A stretch of 9,000 nt of DNA from an uncultured Bacilli bacterium (GTDB taxonomy: Bacteria > Bacillota_I > Bacilli_A > RF39 > UBA660): positions 1 to 9,000 of the forward strand of contig CAQRXS010000055.1 of the NCBI GenBank assembly GCA_948874605.1, written 5' to 3'. The notes beneath the pieces are model-generated. The model ran no database searches and had not been told where the DNA came from. It saw nothing but the letters and a program-made list of their open reading frames with translations. Shown here piece by piece: positions 1 through 6,289 of the stretch (its first letter is position 1; every line of letters starts with the position of its first letter). The translations under genes and the position numbers were made by a program.

Positions 1-203
1 CGCATTTTAAAATGGCCTATATTAGTTTAGTTGAAAGAGGAGACTGTAATATTACTTCTCGAAATATTGATGAAATTGCTGGTGCTCTTAAAATACCTCC
101 AAAACTTCTATTTGAAGAAGATACAGCGATTTTGGCTAAGTCTTTGCCTCCTAGGGTGGATATGTATAAGGAAATGCAGGCTAAATTAGATAATAAGGAA
201 TAA
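1..203 (+). CDS. XRE-family HTH regulator, C-terminal fragment (5' end outside window)
   Basis: The frame is open from the window edge (His-Phe-Lys precede the first Met at 12), so the Met at 12 is internal and the true start lies upstream. The visible part is the second half of a Cro/C1-type helix-turn-helix: ISLVERG, then ...NIDEIAGALKIPPKLLFEE. This matches the usual family pattern (IS-x-x-ERG, then an I-x-x-(I/L)A-x-AL helix and an LF ending). A short charged tail follows and the gene stops with TAA at 201-203. In this family the domain binds operator DNA as a dimer. It is probably a small single-domain regulator, but the N-terminal half cannot be seen. A terminator follows at once, so it is not co-transcribed with the glycine-rich genes. 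Whether it regulates them is unknown. Confidence 0.75.
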   Translation, partial: HFKMAYISLVERGDCNITSRNIDEIAGALKIPPKLLFEEDTAILAKSLPPRVDMYKEMQAKLDNKE

Positions 204-206
204 TGG

Positions 207-232
207 ATTATACAAGATTGTATAATTTTTTT
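207..232 (+). terminator. Intrinsic terminator after the XRE gene
   Basis: The arms TTATACAA (208-215) and TTGTATAA (218-225) are perfectly complementary, and A207/T226 can extend the stem. Seven T follow (226-232). It starts four bases after the stop codon and insulates the regulator from the next gene. Confidence 0.8.
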
Positions 233-234
233 GA

Positions 235-263
235 TTGTAATAAAAATATATATTTGATAAAAT
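235..263 (+). promoter_or_regulatory. Promoter of glycine-rich gene 1
   Basis: A -35-like TTGTAA (235-240) is followed after 17 bases by an extended -10, TGATAAAAT (TG at 255-256, TAAAAT at 258-263). The same elements occur at the same spacing in copy B (1548-1576). Transcription should start near 270, giving a short leader with AAAGGAGG at 281-288, nine bases before the ATG at 298. Confidence 0.65.
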
Positions 264-297
264 TGAGATAGAAAAAATACAAAGGAGGTCCTCGAGA

Positions 298-1528
298 ATG
301 AAAAATTTAGGGGGGGGGGTTGTTTAGACAATCTCCAAAGAAAATAATAGGAATAAGTATAATTTTGATAGTAATAATTACACTGTCATTTATAAATATA
401 AAAAATAGAAATGAAATATTGCAAACGGAAGCAGAAAAAGAAACATTATTTGCGATTTATATAGATGGAGAAAAAGCCAGTCAATTACCAAGCAAAAAAG
501 AAGGATATGTTTTTGATGAAGAAAAAAGCTTTTGTAGTAATAATGTAAATATTAATTGGAGTTATCTATTGTGGACAGCAAATATAGATTTTGCAAATTA
601 CAAAATAGAAAATAAAGAAAAAACATTTTGTAATCTGTACTTTAAAAAGGAAGAATACAAGTTTGAATATACAGGTAGTGAGCAAGAATTTAATGTGCCA
701 AAAGATGGATATTATCAAATAGAACTTTGGGGAGCAAGTGCAAATAATACAGAAAAGCGCAATGGAGCAGGAGCTTACACCTCTGGGATAATTAATTTAG
801 AAAAAGAAGAAATAATGTATATATATGTTGGTGGAATGAAAGGGTATAATGGTGGTGGCATCCAAAAGCCAACAGAATCACATATGGCGAACGAGGGTTG
901 TGGAGGCGGAGCAACAGATATTCGTTTAAAAAATGGATTATGGAATAATTCTGTAGGCCTTTCATCAAGAATTATGGTAGCAGCAGGTGGTGGAAGTTTG
1001 AGTCATGGTGGAGATGGTGGACCAGGAGGTACACTGAGAGGAATGGACGGAATTCCTACGACGGATCCTTCATATACTGGTGCTAATTCGTGTGGTTATG
1101 GTGGAACTCAAATAGCAGGCGGAGCAAAAGGATATCATAATTTTTCATCTTCAACAACTTTACCAACTGCTGGCTCATTTGGGATTGGCGGAAAGGGCGA
1201 GAATTATTATGGAGGCTCTGGAGGTGGTGGCTATTATGGAGGAGGCGGTGCCGGAATTAACTTAGGTGGAAAAGCAGCAGGAGGAGGAGGCTCCTCTTAT
1301 ATGTCGGGATATCCAGGGTGCATAGCAATCCAATCTGAAACAAATCAAGTACCAAAAGTGCAAGTTTATTCAAAAATAGAAGATTCTTACCATTATAGCG
1401 GAAAAATATTTACAGAAGGAATAATGATTGCTGGAAATGCAGAGATGCCAAACTATAACAATAATCAAGAAAAAATGATTGGCAACAGAGGAAATGGATA
1501 TGCTAGGGTGACATATTTAGGTAGATAA
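298..1528 (+). CDS. Glycine-rich surface protein 1; start out of frame at a G10 tract (phase-variable OFF state)
   Basis: The ATG at 298 has a strong RBS (AAAGGAGG, 281-288). Read as written it gives only MKNLGGGVV and a TAG at 325-327. One G fewer joins it to the long frame open from 320: MKNLGGGLFRQSPKK..., about 409 residues. From the TTG at 320, residues 9-27 are one hydrophobic helix (signal anchor). Residues ~44-110 form a small exported domain (YIDGEK, two Cys, ending CNLYF). From ~115 there is a glycine-rich domain with FEYTGSEQEF, GYYQIELWGA, GGGATDIRL, SRIMVAAGGG and dense Gly-Gly/YGGG runs. This is the pattern of the Pfam glycine-rich family related to the ALK/LTK ectodomain (PF12810-like). 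It ends RVTYLGR, with no LPXTG motif. Probably a membrane-tethered surface protein; its ligand is unknown. It has its own promoter and terminator. TTG 320 as a genuine start is unlikely, since no spaced RBS precedes it. Confidence 0.85.
310..319 (+). repeat. G10 homopolymer (contingency tract) in gene 1
   Basis: Ten G lie after codon four of the ATG at 298. Frame arithmetic: 9 G joins ATG to the long frame; 10 G stops at TAG 325; 11 G stops at a TAA about a dozen codons downstream. Only lengths divisible by three express the protein. G runs of this length are very unlikely by chance in AT-rich DNA. Confidence 0.9.
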
Positions 1529-1545
1529 AAAATCTATCTTTTTTT
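1519..1545 (+). terminator. Intrinsic terminator overlapping the stop codon of glycine-rich gene 1
   Basis: The arm 1519-1526 (AGGTAGAT) pairs with 1532-1539 (ATCTATCT) with one G-T wobble, around an A5 loop, and runs into seven T (1539-1545). The TAA at 1526-1528 sits in the stem and loop. The T-run is also the left edge of the copy B cassette, so gene 2 depends on its own promoter. Confidence 0.7.
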
Positions 1546-1547
1546 GA

Positions 1548-1576
1548 TTGTAATAGAAATATATATTTGATAAAAT
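1548..1576 (+). promoter_or_regulatory. Promoter of glycine-rich gene 2
   Basis: TTGTAA (1548-1553), a 17-base spacer and extended -10 TGATAAAAT (TAAAAT at 1571-1576) repeat the gene 1 promoter exactly in the elements. AGGAGG follows at 1596-1601, eight bases before the ATG at 1610. The preceding terminator makes this an independent transcription unit. Confidence 0.65.
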
Positions 1577-1609
1577 TGAAATAGAAAAAATACAAAGGAG
1601 GCCCTCGAG

Positions 1610-2840
1610 ATGAAAAATTTAGGGGGGGGGGTTGCTTAGACAATCTCCAAAGAAAATAATAGGAATAAGTATAACTATAATATTTGTAATAACAATGGCA
1701 TCAATGAATATAAAAAGTAGAAATGAAGTATTACAAAATGAAACAGATAAGGAAACATTATTTGCAGTTTATATAGATGGAGAAAAAGTCAATCAATTAC
1801 CAAGTAAAGAAGACAGATACGTTTTTGATGAAGAAAAAAGTTTTTGTAATAATGGGATAAGTATTAGTTGGAGCTATAAGCAATGGACAGCGAATATAGA
1901 TTTTACAGATTACAAAATCCAAAATAAAGAAAGAACTTATTGTAACCTATATTTTAAAAAACAAGAACAATATCAATTCATGTATACAGGTAGTGAGCAA
2001 GAATTTATTGTGCCTAAAGATGGATATTATCAAATTGAGCTTTGGGGAGCAGGAAGTCTTGGACGCGGTGCTTATACTTCGGGAGTAATAGAATTACAAA
2101 AAAGTGAGAAGATATATTTTTATATAGGAGAAGCAGCTTATGTTTATAATGGAATAGATATGGATTATTTACAAAAATATAATATTATTTTCAATAATGG
2201 TACACGATTTGTAAATGTAAATTCAGTTATGCGAACCAGAGCAGGAGATGGAGCAACAGATATTCGCTTAGTAAACGGATCGTGGAATTCTTTTGAAAGT
2301 TTGAAAAGCCGTATTATGGTCGCTGCAGGATCTGGAGGTTATTATTTAGGAGGCGCAGGTGGCGGCTTAGTAGGATATTCTGGTACTTCTAATTCATCTG
2401 GATCAATACTAGGCGTTGGAGGTGGTCAACTGCTTGCTGGAAGCTCGTCTGGTGGATTTGGGTATGGTGCTCAAGGGAATGCAACCCGAAGTACTGATGA
2501 AGCTGGCTGTGGAGGAAGCGGCTATTATGGTGGTGGCGCTGGATATCATTATGAATATAGTGCTGGAGGTGGAGGAGGTTCTTCATTTATATCAGGCCAT
2601 AATGGATGTGATGCGATAAAAGAAGAATCTACTGCAAATAATATAATTCATACTGGACAGCCAAATCACTATTCTGAATATATTTTTGAAAGTACAAAAA
2701 TGATAGATGGTAAGGGTTATTCTTGGACTAGTACAAAGCAAAATCAAGAAGCAATGCCAAATCCTAAAGGTGGTTATTACAATTTAGGTGTAGGGCATAC
2801 AGGAAATGGCTATGCACGAGTCACATATTTAGGTAGATAA
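1610..2840 (+). CDS. Glycine-rich surface protein 2, paralogue of gene 1; start out of frame at a G10 tract (OFF)
   Basis: The ATG at 1610 follows AGGAGG (1596-1601). As written it encodes MKNLGGGVA and stops at TAG 1637-1639. With nine G it would continue as MKNLGGGLLRQSPKK... through the frame open from 1632, also about 409 residues. The architecture matches gene 1: signal anchor (IIGISITIIFVITMASMNI), the small YIDGEK...CNLYF exported domain with two Cys, then a glycine-rich domain with YTGSEQEFIVPKDGYYQIELWG, DGATDIRL, SRIMVAAGSGGYY and GYYGGGAGY, ending RVTYLGR. The middle of the glycine-rich domain differs strongly from gene 1: it has an insertion between the first strand block and ATDIRL and different loops, although the open frames are equally long (402 codons). 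This pattern fits antigenic or binding-specificity divergence under a shared switch. A terminator follows. Confidence 0.85.
1622..1631 (+). repeat. G10 homopolymer (contingency tract) in gene 2
   Basis: Ten G lie after codon four of the ATG at 1610, in the same sequence context as 310-319. Nine G restores the long frame. Ten or eleven G terminate early. Confidence 0.9.
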
Positions 2841-2842
2841 AG

Positions 2843-2867
2843 TTATACATATAAGTATAATTTTTTT
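2843..2867 (+). terminator. Intrinsic terminator after glycine-rich gene 2
   Basis: TTATAC (2843-2848) pairs with GTATAA (2855-2860) around a six-base loop and is followed by seven T (2861-2867). The stem is short and AT-rich, so termination may be incomplete. Confidence 0.6.
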
Positions 2868-2882
2868 GTTTTTAAATGTTAC

Positions 2883-2910
2883 TTGTTTTTTTGAGTTCTT
2901 TTGCTATAAT
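2883..2910 (+). promoter_or_regulatory. Promoter of the thioredoxin-like gene
   Basis: Extended -10 TGCTATAAT (TATAAT at 2905-2910) with a -35-like TTGTTT at 2883-2888, 16-base spacer. A GGAG at 2924-2927 then precedes the ATG at 2937 by nine bases. Confidence 0.65.
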
Positions 2911-2936
2911 AATAGTGCAATTTGGAGTGTGGTATA

Positions 2937-3602
2937 ATGAAAAAGATATTTATTATATGTTTGGTTTTCATTTCTTTTCTACCAAATGTGGTGTGTGCAT
3001 TGGGAAATTATGAAACAAATAATTTAGAGGAAACTTTGAAAACAGAAAATATTTCATCTAATTTAAAAAATTATTCAGAAACAGAAGATCAAGCAATTAT
3101 TTACATGTTCCGTGGTAATGGCTGTGCTTTTTGCCGACGATTTCTTACTTTCTTAGAGAGTATTGTTCCAGAATATGGAAAGTACTTTAAGTTAGTTTCT
3201 TTTGAAATTTATGATAATAAAAAAAATTCAAAGCTCATGAATGACATTGCTGAGTTTTTAGAAACAAGTGCCGAAGGTGTTCCATTTATTATTATTGGAG
3301 ATCAGGTTTTCCCTGGGTATGATTCTAGTTATGATGAAAGAATTAAAGCTGCTATAAAAAAACAATATGATAGCAAGAACAGTTACGACGTCATGGCCGA
3401 ATATGAGAATTATTTGGAAGAGTCCAAACTTCAACCTACGGTAAAAGAATCTGATACTAAAGTAGTTGTGATTTTTAATTTAGTATTTGTATTGTTATCA
3501 ACATTCGTACTTCTTCTTTATCAAAATCATTGTAATTCAAAGGTTGTATCTGAACTTCAAGATTTAAAAGCAGAAGTTAGAAATCTAAAAAAGAATGGGT
3601 AA
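2937..3602 (+). CDS. Exported, membrane-anchored thioredoxin-fold protein (CAFC)
   Basis: Start chosen at ATG 2937 (MKKIFIICLV...) because a GGAG lies nine bases upstream and the signal peptide begins directly there; the TTG at 2922 in the same frame overlaps the RBS and is less likely. The protein has 221 residues. Residues 1-25 are a signal-peptide-like hydrophobic segment. A thioredoxin fold follows, with the redox pair C63-A-F-C66 after a strand (IIYMFRGNG) and the expected cis-proline in GVPF (P116). Residues ~176-195 are a hydrophobic helix and the last ~20 residues look like a short coiled coil (VSELQDLKAEVRNL). The catalytic domain should face outside with a C-terminal membrane anchor. 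Its role is probably thiol-disulfide exchange on exported proteins; oxidase or reductase cannot be told from sequence. It stops 27 bases before the next gene, with no terminator, so the two are probably one operon. Confidence 0.8.
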   Translation: MKKIFIICLVFISFLPNVVCALGNYETNNLEETLKTENISSNLKNYSETEDQAIIYMFRGNGCAFCRRFLTFLESIVPEYGKYFKLVSFEIYDNKKNSKLMNDIAEFLETSAEGVPFIIIGDQVFPGYDSSYDERIKAAIKKQYDSKNSYDVMAEYENYLEESKLQPTVKESDTKVVVIFNLVFVLLSTFVLLLYQNHCNSKVVSELQDLKAEVRNLKKNG

Positions 3603-3608
3603 AACCGT

Positions 3609-3623
3609 TCCTTTTTTGAAGGA
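3609..3623 (+). promoter_or_regulatory. Possible weak hairpin covering the RBS of the DUF1848 gene
   Basis: TCCTT (3609-3613) can pair with AAGGA (3619-3623), the left part of the AAGGAGG Shine-Dalgarno, around a five-base loop. The SD lies only four bases from ATG 3630. A five-pair stem is weak, so this is only a suggestion of reduced or coupled translation. Confidence 0.25.
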
Positions 3624-3629
3624 GGATTT

Positions 3630-4505
3630 ATGATACTATTTGCAAGTGGTAGAACAGATATTGTAGCAAAGTATTCGAAATGGTTTTTAAAACGTTACAA
3701 GGAAGGTTTTGTTGATACAAGGAATCCATTTAACCCTAAACTCGTTAGTAGAATTTATTTTGAGGATGTTGATGCAATTGTATTTTGTACAAAAAATCCT
3801 ATTCCTATTTTAAACGATTTAAGAAAGATTCAAAAGCCTATTATTTTTCAGATAACATTAACTCCTTATCAACAAGATATTGAGCCTGGCGTTATGAATA
3901 AGAGAGATATTATAGAAGCTATTCAAAAACTTTCCAAAATAATTCCTAAAGAAAATATTTTTTTGCGTTATGATCCAATATTTGTGAATGAAAAATATAC
4001 TTTAGAATATCATTGTAAAGCGTTTGATAGAATGTGTAATCTTTTGAATGGTTATGTCAAGCACGTTATTATTTCTTTTTTAGATGATTATAAAAATGTT
4101 CGGAAGAATGCTCAAGTTTTACATTCTCAAGTGTTAAAAAATGATGATTATGAGTTTCTTGGTAAAAGTTTTTTTCAAAGTGCAAATAAAAATGATATGA
4201 GTATCCAAACATGTTATGAAGAACAGGATTTAGTGATGTATGGTTTTATTAAAGATGTGTGTGTTTCAAAAAAATTAATATTTGATTTAGTTGGCAAGGA
4301 GTACAAAACTTGGAAAGCACGTGATTGTGGTTGTGTAGAGTTGGTGGATATCGGTTCGTATAATACATGTCAACATTTTTGTAAATATTGTTATGCAAAC
4401 TATGATGAATGTAAAGTGAGTCAAAATGCTAAAAAACATGATGAGGATTCATCTCTTTTGATAGGAAATATTCAAGCGGATGATAAAGTTGTTAGACGTA
4501 AGTAA
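3630..4505 (+). CDS. DUF1848 family protein with C-terminal CX3CX2C (radical-SAM-like)
   Basis: 291 residues, full length for the family. Recognised by the N-terminal S(G/R)RTDI...YS-x-WF block (here SGRTDIVAKYSKWF), RNPFNPK, DAIVFCTKNP, the ITLTPY-x-x-DIEP motif and LRYDPI. Near the C-terminus come CGC (233-235), VDIGSYNTC and C247-QHF-C251-KY-C254-YAN. The last cluster is a CX3CX2C set as used by radical SAM enzymes to hold a 4Fe-4S cluster, placed at the C-terminus rather than the N-terminus, as is known for DUF1848. Biochemical function is unknown for the family. The start is the ATG preceded by AAGGAGG, spaced four bases. No signal peptide, so cytosolic. It probably shares a transcript with the thioredoxin-like gene, but no functional link is evident. 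It converges on the minus-strand gene with 50 bases between the stops and no clear terminator. Confidence 0.85.
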   Translation: MILFASGRTDIVAKYSKWFLKRYKEGFVDTRNPFNPKLVSRIYFEDVDAIVFCTKNPIPILNDLRKIQKPIIFQITLTPYQQDIEPGVMNKRDIIEAIQKLSKIIPKENIFLRYDPIFVNEKYTLEYHCKAFDRMCNLLNGYVKHVIISFLDDYKNVRKNAQVLHSQVLKNDDYEFLGKSFFQSANKNDMSIQTCYEEQDLVMYGFIKDVCVSKKLIFDLVGKEYKTWKARDCGCVELVDIGSYNTCQHFCKYCYANYDECKVSQNAKKHDEDSSLLIGNIQADDKVVRRK

Positions 4506-4555
4506 ATGTGAGTAAAGAAGCTTAGAATGAACAATCCTTAACAATATTTTGGCAC

Positions 4556-5393
4556 TTAATTATAAAAAGAACGACGAAGTCTTAAATTAGACGAATTTTG
4601 ATTGTCTAATATTTTTAATATTTGTTCTTGAGTAAACTTACTAGGAAATGGAACAATTTTATTTTCTTCATCAAAATACTGTTTAATTGTTTCAATAATC
4701 CATAATTGATTTTGATACTTACTAGAAGTGCGTGATAAAGAACATATTTTTTGTAAACAACTTCTTACTTGGCAAATCTCTTTTTGACTCATGTTAAGTC
4801 TTAAAATAGGGCAATTACTTTTATCCAATACTTTTGTTAATTTTGACTTTATTTCATCAAAATATGGGTTTGGAACCAAATGATTTTTAAACGCAACATG
4901 GTTAGGATTTAAAGTCAAATCGCAAAAGATATCATCAAGAAAATAATAGTATCCTAATACAAAGAAAGATGGAACAACGCCATAAGTAACTTTATCTAAA
5001 AAACTAGTATCTTCGTTATAAATAATAGAATCATAGTTAGGAATACCTAGGAACATATCATCATTTTGTGAATTTCGTAATATTCTTGGAATTGTTAAGA
5101 TAAGAGTAACGCTACATTCCATCCACTGATAAGTTTGCAAATGATATTTAATTTGTTGTAAATTTCTTTGGTCATCTAAGTTTCCTAAAAATTTAACAGT
5201 TCGATGAATATTTCGGGGTCTAGAGCTAGAATCTTGGTTTTGTAAACCTTCTAACATAATATTCGCTGCTCTTTCTAAAGAATTTTCAAGAGTAGGCTTT
5301 TTTGCATCATAAGTTCCATGGAGTCCTAAAACATATTCTTGATTACAAATGCTCCAAGCTATTTTGTATAAATTACTTTTTTTTTACTTTCAT
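4556..5393 (-). CDS. Unrecognised protein, reading frame broken by one base at an A9 run near the start
   Basis: The long frame runs on the minus strand from a stop at 5386-5384 to TAA at 4558-4556. Its first ATG (5257-5255) has no good RBS and would discard ~43 plausible codons (KKSNLYKIAWSICNQEYV..., LENSLERAANIM). A better start is ATG 5393-5391, preceded on the minus strand by AAAGAAGTGA, but it reads MKVKKK and stops at TAA 5375-5373. Deleting one A from the nine (8 A) joins it to the long frame, giving MKVKKSNLYKIAW... and ~278 residues. The protein is soluble, helix-rich and charged, with ECSVTLILTIP, FLGIPNYDSIIY, YGVVPSFFVLGYYYFLDDIF, NPNHVAFKNHLVPNPYF and CQVRSCLQKICSL. I do not recognise the family. 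It may be a phase-variable gene in its OFF state, a gene rescued by transcriptional slippage, a fresh pseudogene, or an assembly length error. Confidence 0.6.
5377..5385 (-). repeat. A9 homopolymer at the frame break of the minus-strand gene
   Basis: Nine T on the plus strand (A9 in the coding sense) lie eight bases into the predicted gene. Eight or eleven A would put ATG 5393 in frame with the main body. Nine gives a stop after six codons. Confidence 0.7.
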
Positions 5394-5426
5394 ACTAATT
5401 CACTTCTTTATTTCATTTTTCTGTAT

Positions 5427-5432
5427 ATTCTA
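5427..5432 (-). promoter_or_regulatory. Possible extended -10 of the minus-strand unknown gene
   Basis: On the minus strand the sequence reads TGTTAGAAT, i.e. TGn followed by TAGAAT (plus positions 5432 down to 5427). It lies about 34 bases upstream of ATG 5393. No clear -35 is visible, which an extended -10 can tolerate. Confidence 0.4.
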
Positions 5433-5668
5433 ACACAGAGCATATGCAAAATCTACAATTTTACGATTATTGCTGGAAATGATTCTACTATATAATCCAT
5501 TCGGGATATCTTTTTAATAAAAATTAGTCAAATAAAAAATATTGTTTAAAACTGGAATTTATTAATTAAAAGTCTAAATTTTTTCTTATTTATTTGTATT
5601 CATGAACCCATAACTTTCTTTTACATTTATTTATTTTTGACATATACATTTTTTTCTGACTGTGGTAT

Positions 5669-5689
5669 TATAATGATTATAAGGAGGAG
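5669..5689 (+). promoter_or_regulatory. -10 box and ribosome binding site of lemA
   Basis: Consensus TATAAT at 5669-5674 and a strong AAGGAGGAG at 5681-5689, ahead of ATG 5695. The closeness of the two implies a leader of only ~15 bases. The -35 is unclear. Confidence 0.5.
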
Positions 5690-5694
5690 TATTT

Positions 5695-6249
5695 ATGCCA
5701 GTTTGGTTAATTGTTATCATTGCAATTGTTGTTGTAATAGTTTTCTATGTATTTACAACTTATAATAAGTTAATAACTTTAAGAAATCGTGTTAGAGATC
5801 AATGGAGTCAAATTGATGTTCAATTAAAAAGACGTTTTGATTTAATTCCTAATTTAGTAAATACTATTAAAGGGTATACTAAGCATGAAAGTGAAACTTT
5901 AGAAAAAGTTATTCAAGCACGTAATACTTATGTTTCAGCAACAACACCTGAAGATAAGATGCAAGCAAATGGAGAATTATCTGGTGTTTTAACAAAATTA
6001 TTTGCTTTATCAGAAAGCTATCCTGATTTAAAGGCTAATACAAATTTTATTGAATTACAAAGTGAATTAAAGGATACAGAAAATAAAATTGCTATTGCTA
6101 GACAATTTTATAATGATACTGTTTTATCTTATAATAATAAGGTAGAGATGGTACCATCTAATATTGTTGCTGGATTATTTCATTTTAAAACTATGGATTT
6201 TTTTAAAGCAATGGAAAATGAACGTGAAAACGTTAAAGTTGAATTTTAA
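5695..6249 (+). CDS. lemA: LemA family membrane-anchored protein
   Basis: 184 residues, typical for LemA. Residues ~3-20 are a single hydrophobic helix (WLIVIIAIVVVIVFYVF), followed by the hallmark start of the helical bundle: YNKLITLRNRVRDQWSQIDVQLKRRFDLIPNLVNTIKGY. The rest is the usual antiparallel coiled coil, with a conserved tail including ALSESYPDLKAN, FIELQSELKDTENKIAIARQFYND and YN-x-x-V...PSN-x-(V/I)A. The family role is not settled. LemA proteins are membrane-associated helical bundles that very often sit beside a DUF2207/TPM-type membrane protein, as here. The start has a strong RBS at seven-base spacing. A hairpin overlapping the stop codon separates it from the next gene, 40 bases on. 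Confidence 0.95.
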   Translation: MPVWLIVIIAIVVVIVFYVFTTYNKLITLRNRVRDQWSQIDVQLKRRFDLIPNLVNTIKGYTKHESETLEKVIQARNTYVSATTPEDKMQANGELSGVLTKLFALSESYPDLKANTNFIELQSELKDTENKIAIARQFYNDTVLSYNNKVEMVPSNIVAGLFHFKTMDFFKAMENERENVKVEF

Positions 6250-6275
6250 GCTTACTTTAGAGTAAGCTTTCTTTT
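6248..6275 (+). terminator. Hairpin/attenuator between lemA and the DUF2207 gene
   Basis: AAGCTTACT (6248-6256) pairs perfectly with AGTAAGCTT (6261-6269) around the loop TTAG, followed by TCTTTT. The T-run is broken by a C. No promoter is obvious in the 15 bases before the next RBS, so it probably lets part of the transcription through, giving more LemA than DUF2207 protein. Confidence 0.65.
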
Positions 6276-6289
6276 AAAAGAGGTGTGAT

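Larger units (their letters stand above)
226..362 (+). repeat. Leader/start cassette, copy A (direct repeat of 1539-1674)
   Basis: This stretch holds a T-run, promoter, 5' UTR, RBS, ATG, G10 run and the first codons of the glycine-rich gene. It aligns to 1539-1674 with four substitutions and one single-base indel (GAGAATG here, GAGATG in copy B). Similarity then falls to ordinary paralogue level. The non-coding leader is therefore more conserved than much of the coding body, which suggests recent duplication, gene conversion or selection on the switch region. Confidence 0.9.
1539..1674 (+). repeat. Leader/start cassette, copy B (direct repeat of 226-362)
   Basis: Second copy of the promoter-RBS-ATG-G10 cassette, offset 1313 bases from copy A until the one-base indel just before the ATG. 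Both copies keep the seven-T left edge, the extended -10, AGGAGG, the CTCGAG hexamer, MKNL and ten G. Confidence 0.9.
5394..5694. other. Divergent promoter region, ~300 bases, no gene seen
   Basis: Very AT-rich, with stops in all frames and no convincing ORF, RNA gene or long repeat. It must hold the promoters of both the minus-strand unknown gene and lemA. A perfect TTGACA at 5637-5642 lies 26 bases before the TATAAT at 5669, too far for a normal sigma-A pair. Confidence 0.5.

Noticed and set aside
290..296. CTCGAG next to the start as a functional palindrome
   Set aside because: Only six bases. Shared by the two cassettes through duplication, and too short to claim an operator.
320..322. 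TTG as the true start of glycine-rich protein 1 (same for 1632-1634 in protein 2)
   Set aside because: The TTG abuts the G-run with no spaced RBS, while a consensus RBS and ATG in both copies sit 22 bases upstream. Adopted only as a possible leaky start.
17..331. 104-codon minus-strand ORF
   Set aside because: Antisense to the XRE gene, terminator and promoter; no RBS, low-complexity hydrophobic composition.
2389..2619. Overlapping ORFs on both strands inside glycine-rich gene 2
   Set aside because: Frame shadows of a Gly-codon-rich region.
2922..2936. TTG start five codons upstream of the thioredoxin-like protein
   Set aside because: It overlaps the GGAG that serves ATG 2937, and would put polar residues before the MKKIF signal peptide start.
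5373..5385. Programmed -1 ribosomal frameshift at A-AAA-AAG in the minus-strand gene
   Set aside because: The slippery heptamer is present, but a -1 shift leads to the wrong frame; reaching the body needs +1 (one base skipped).
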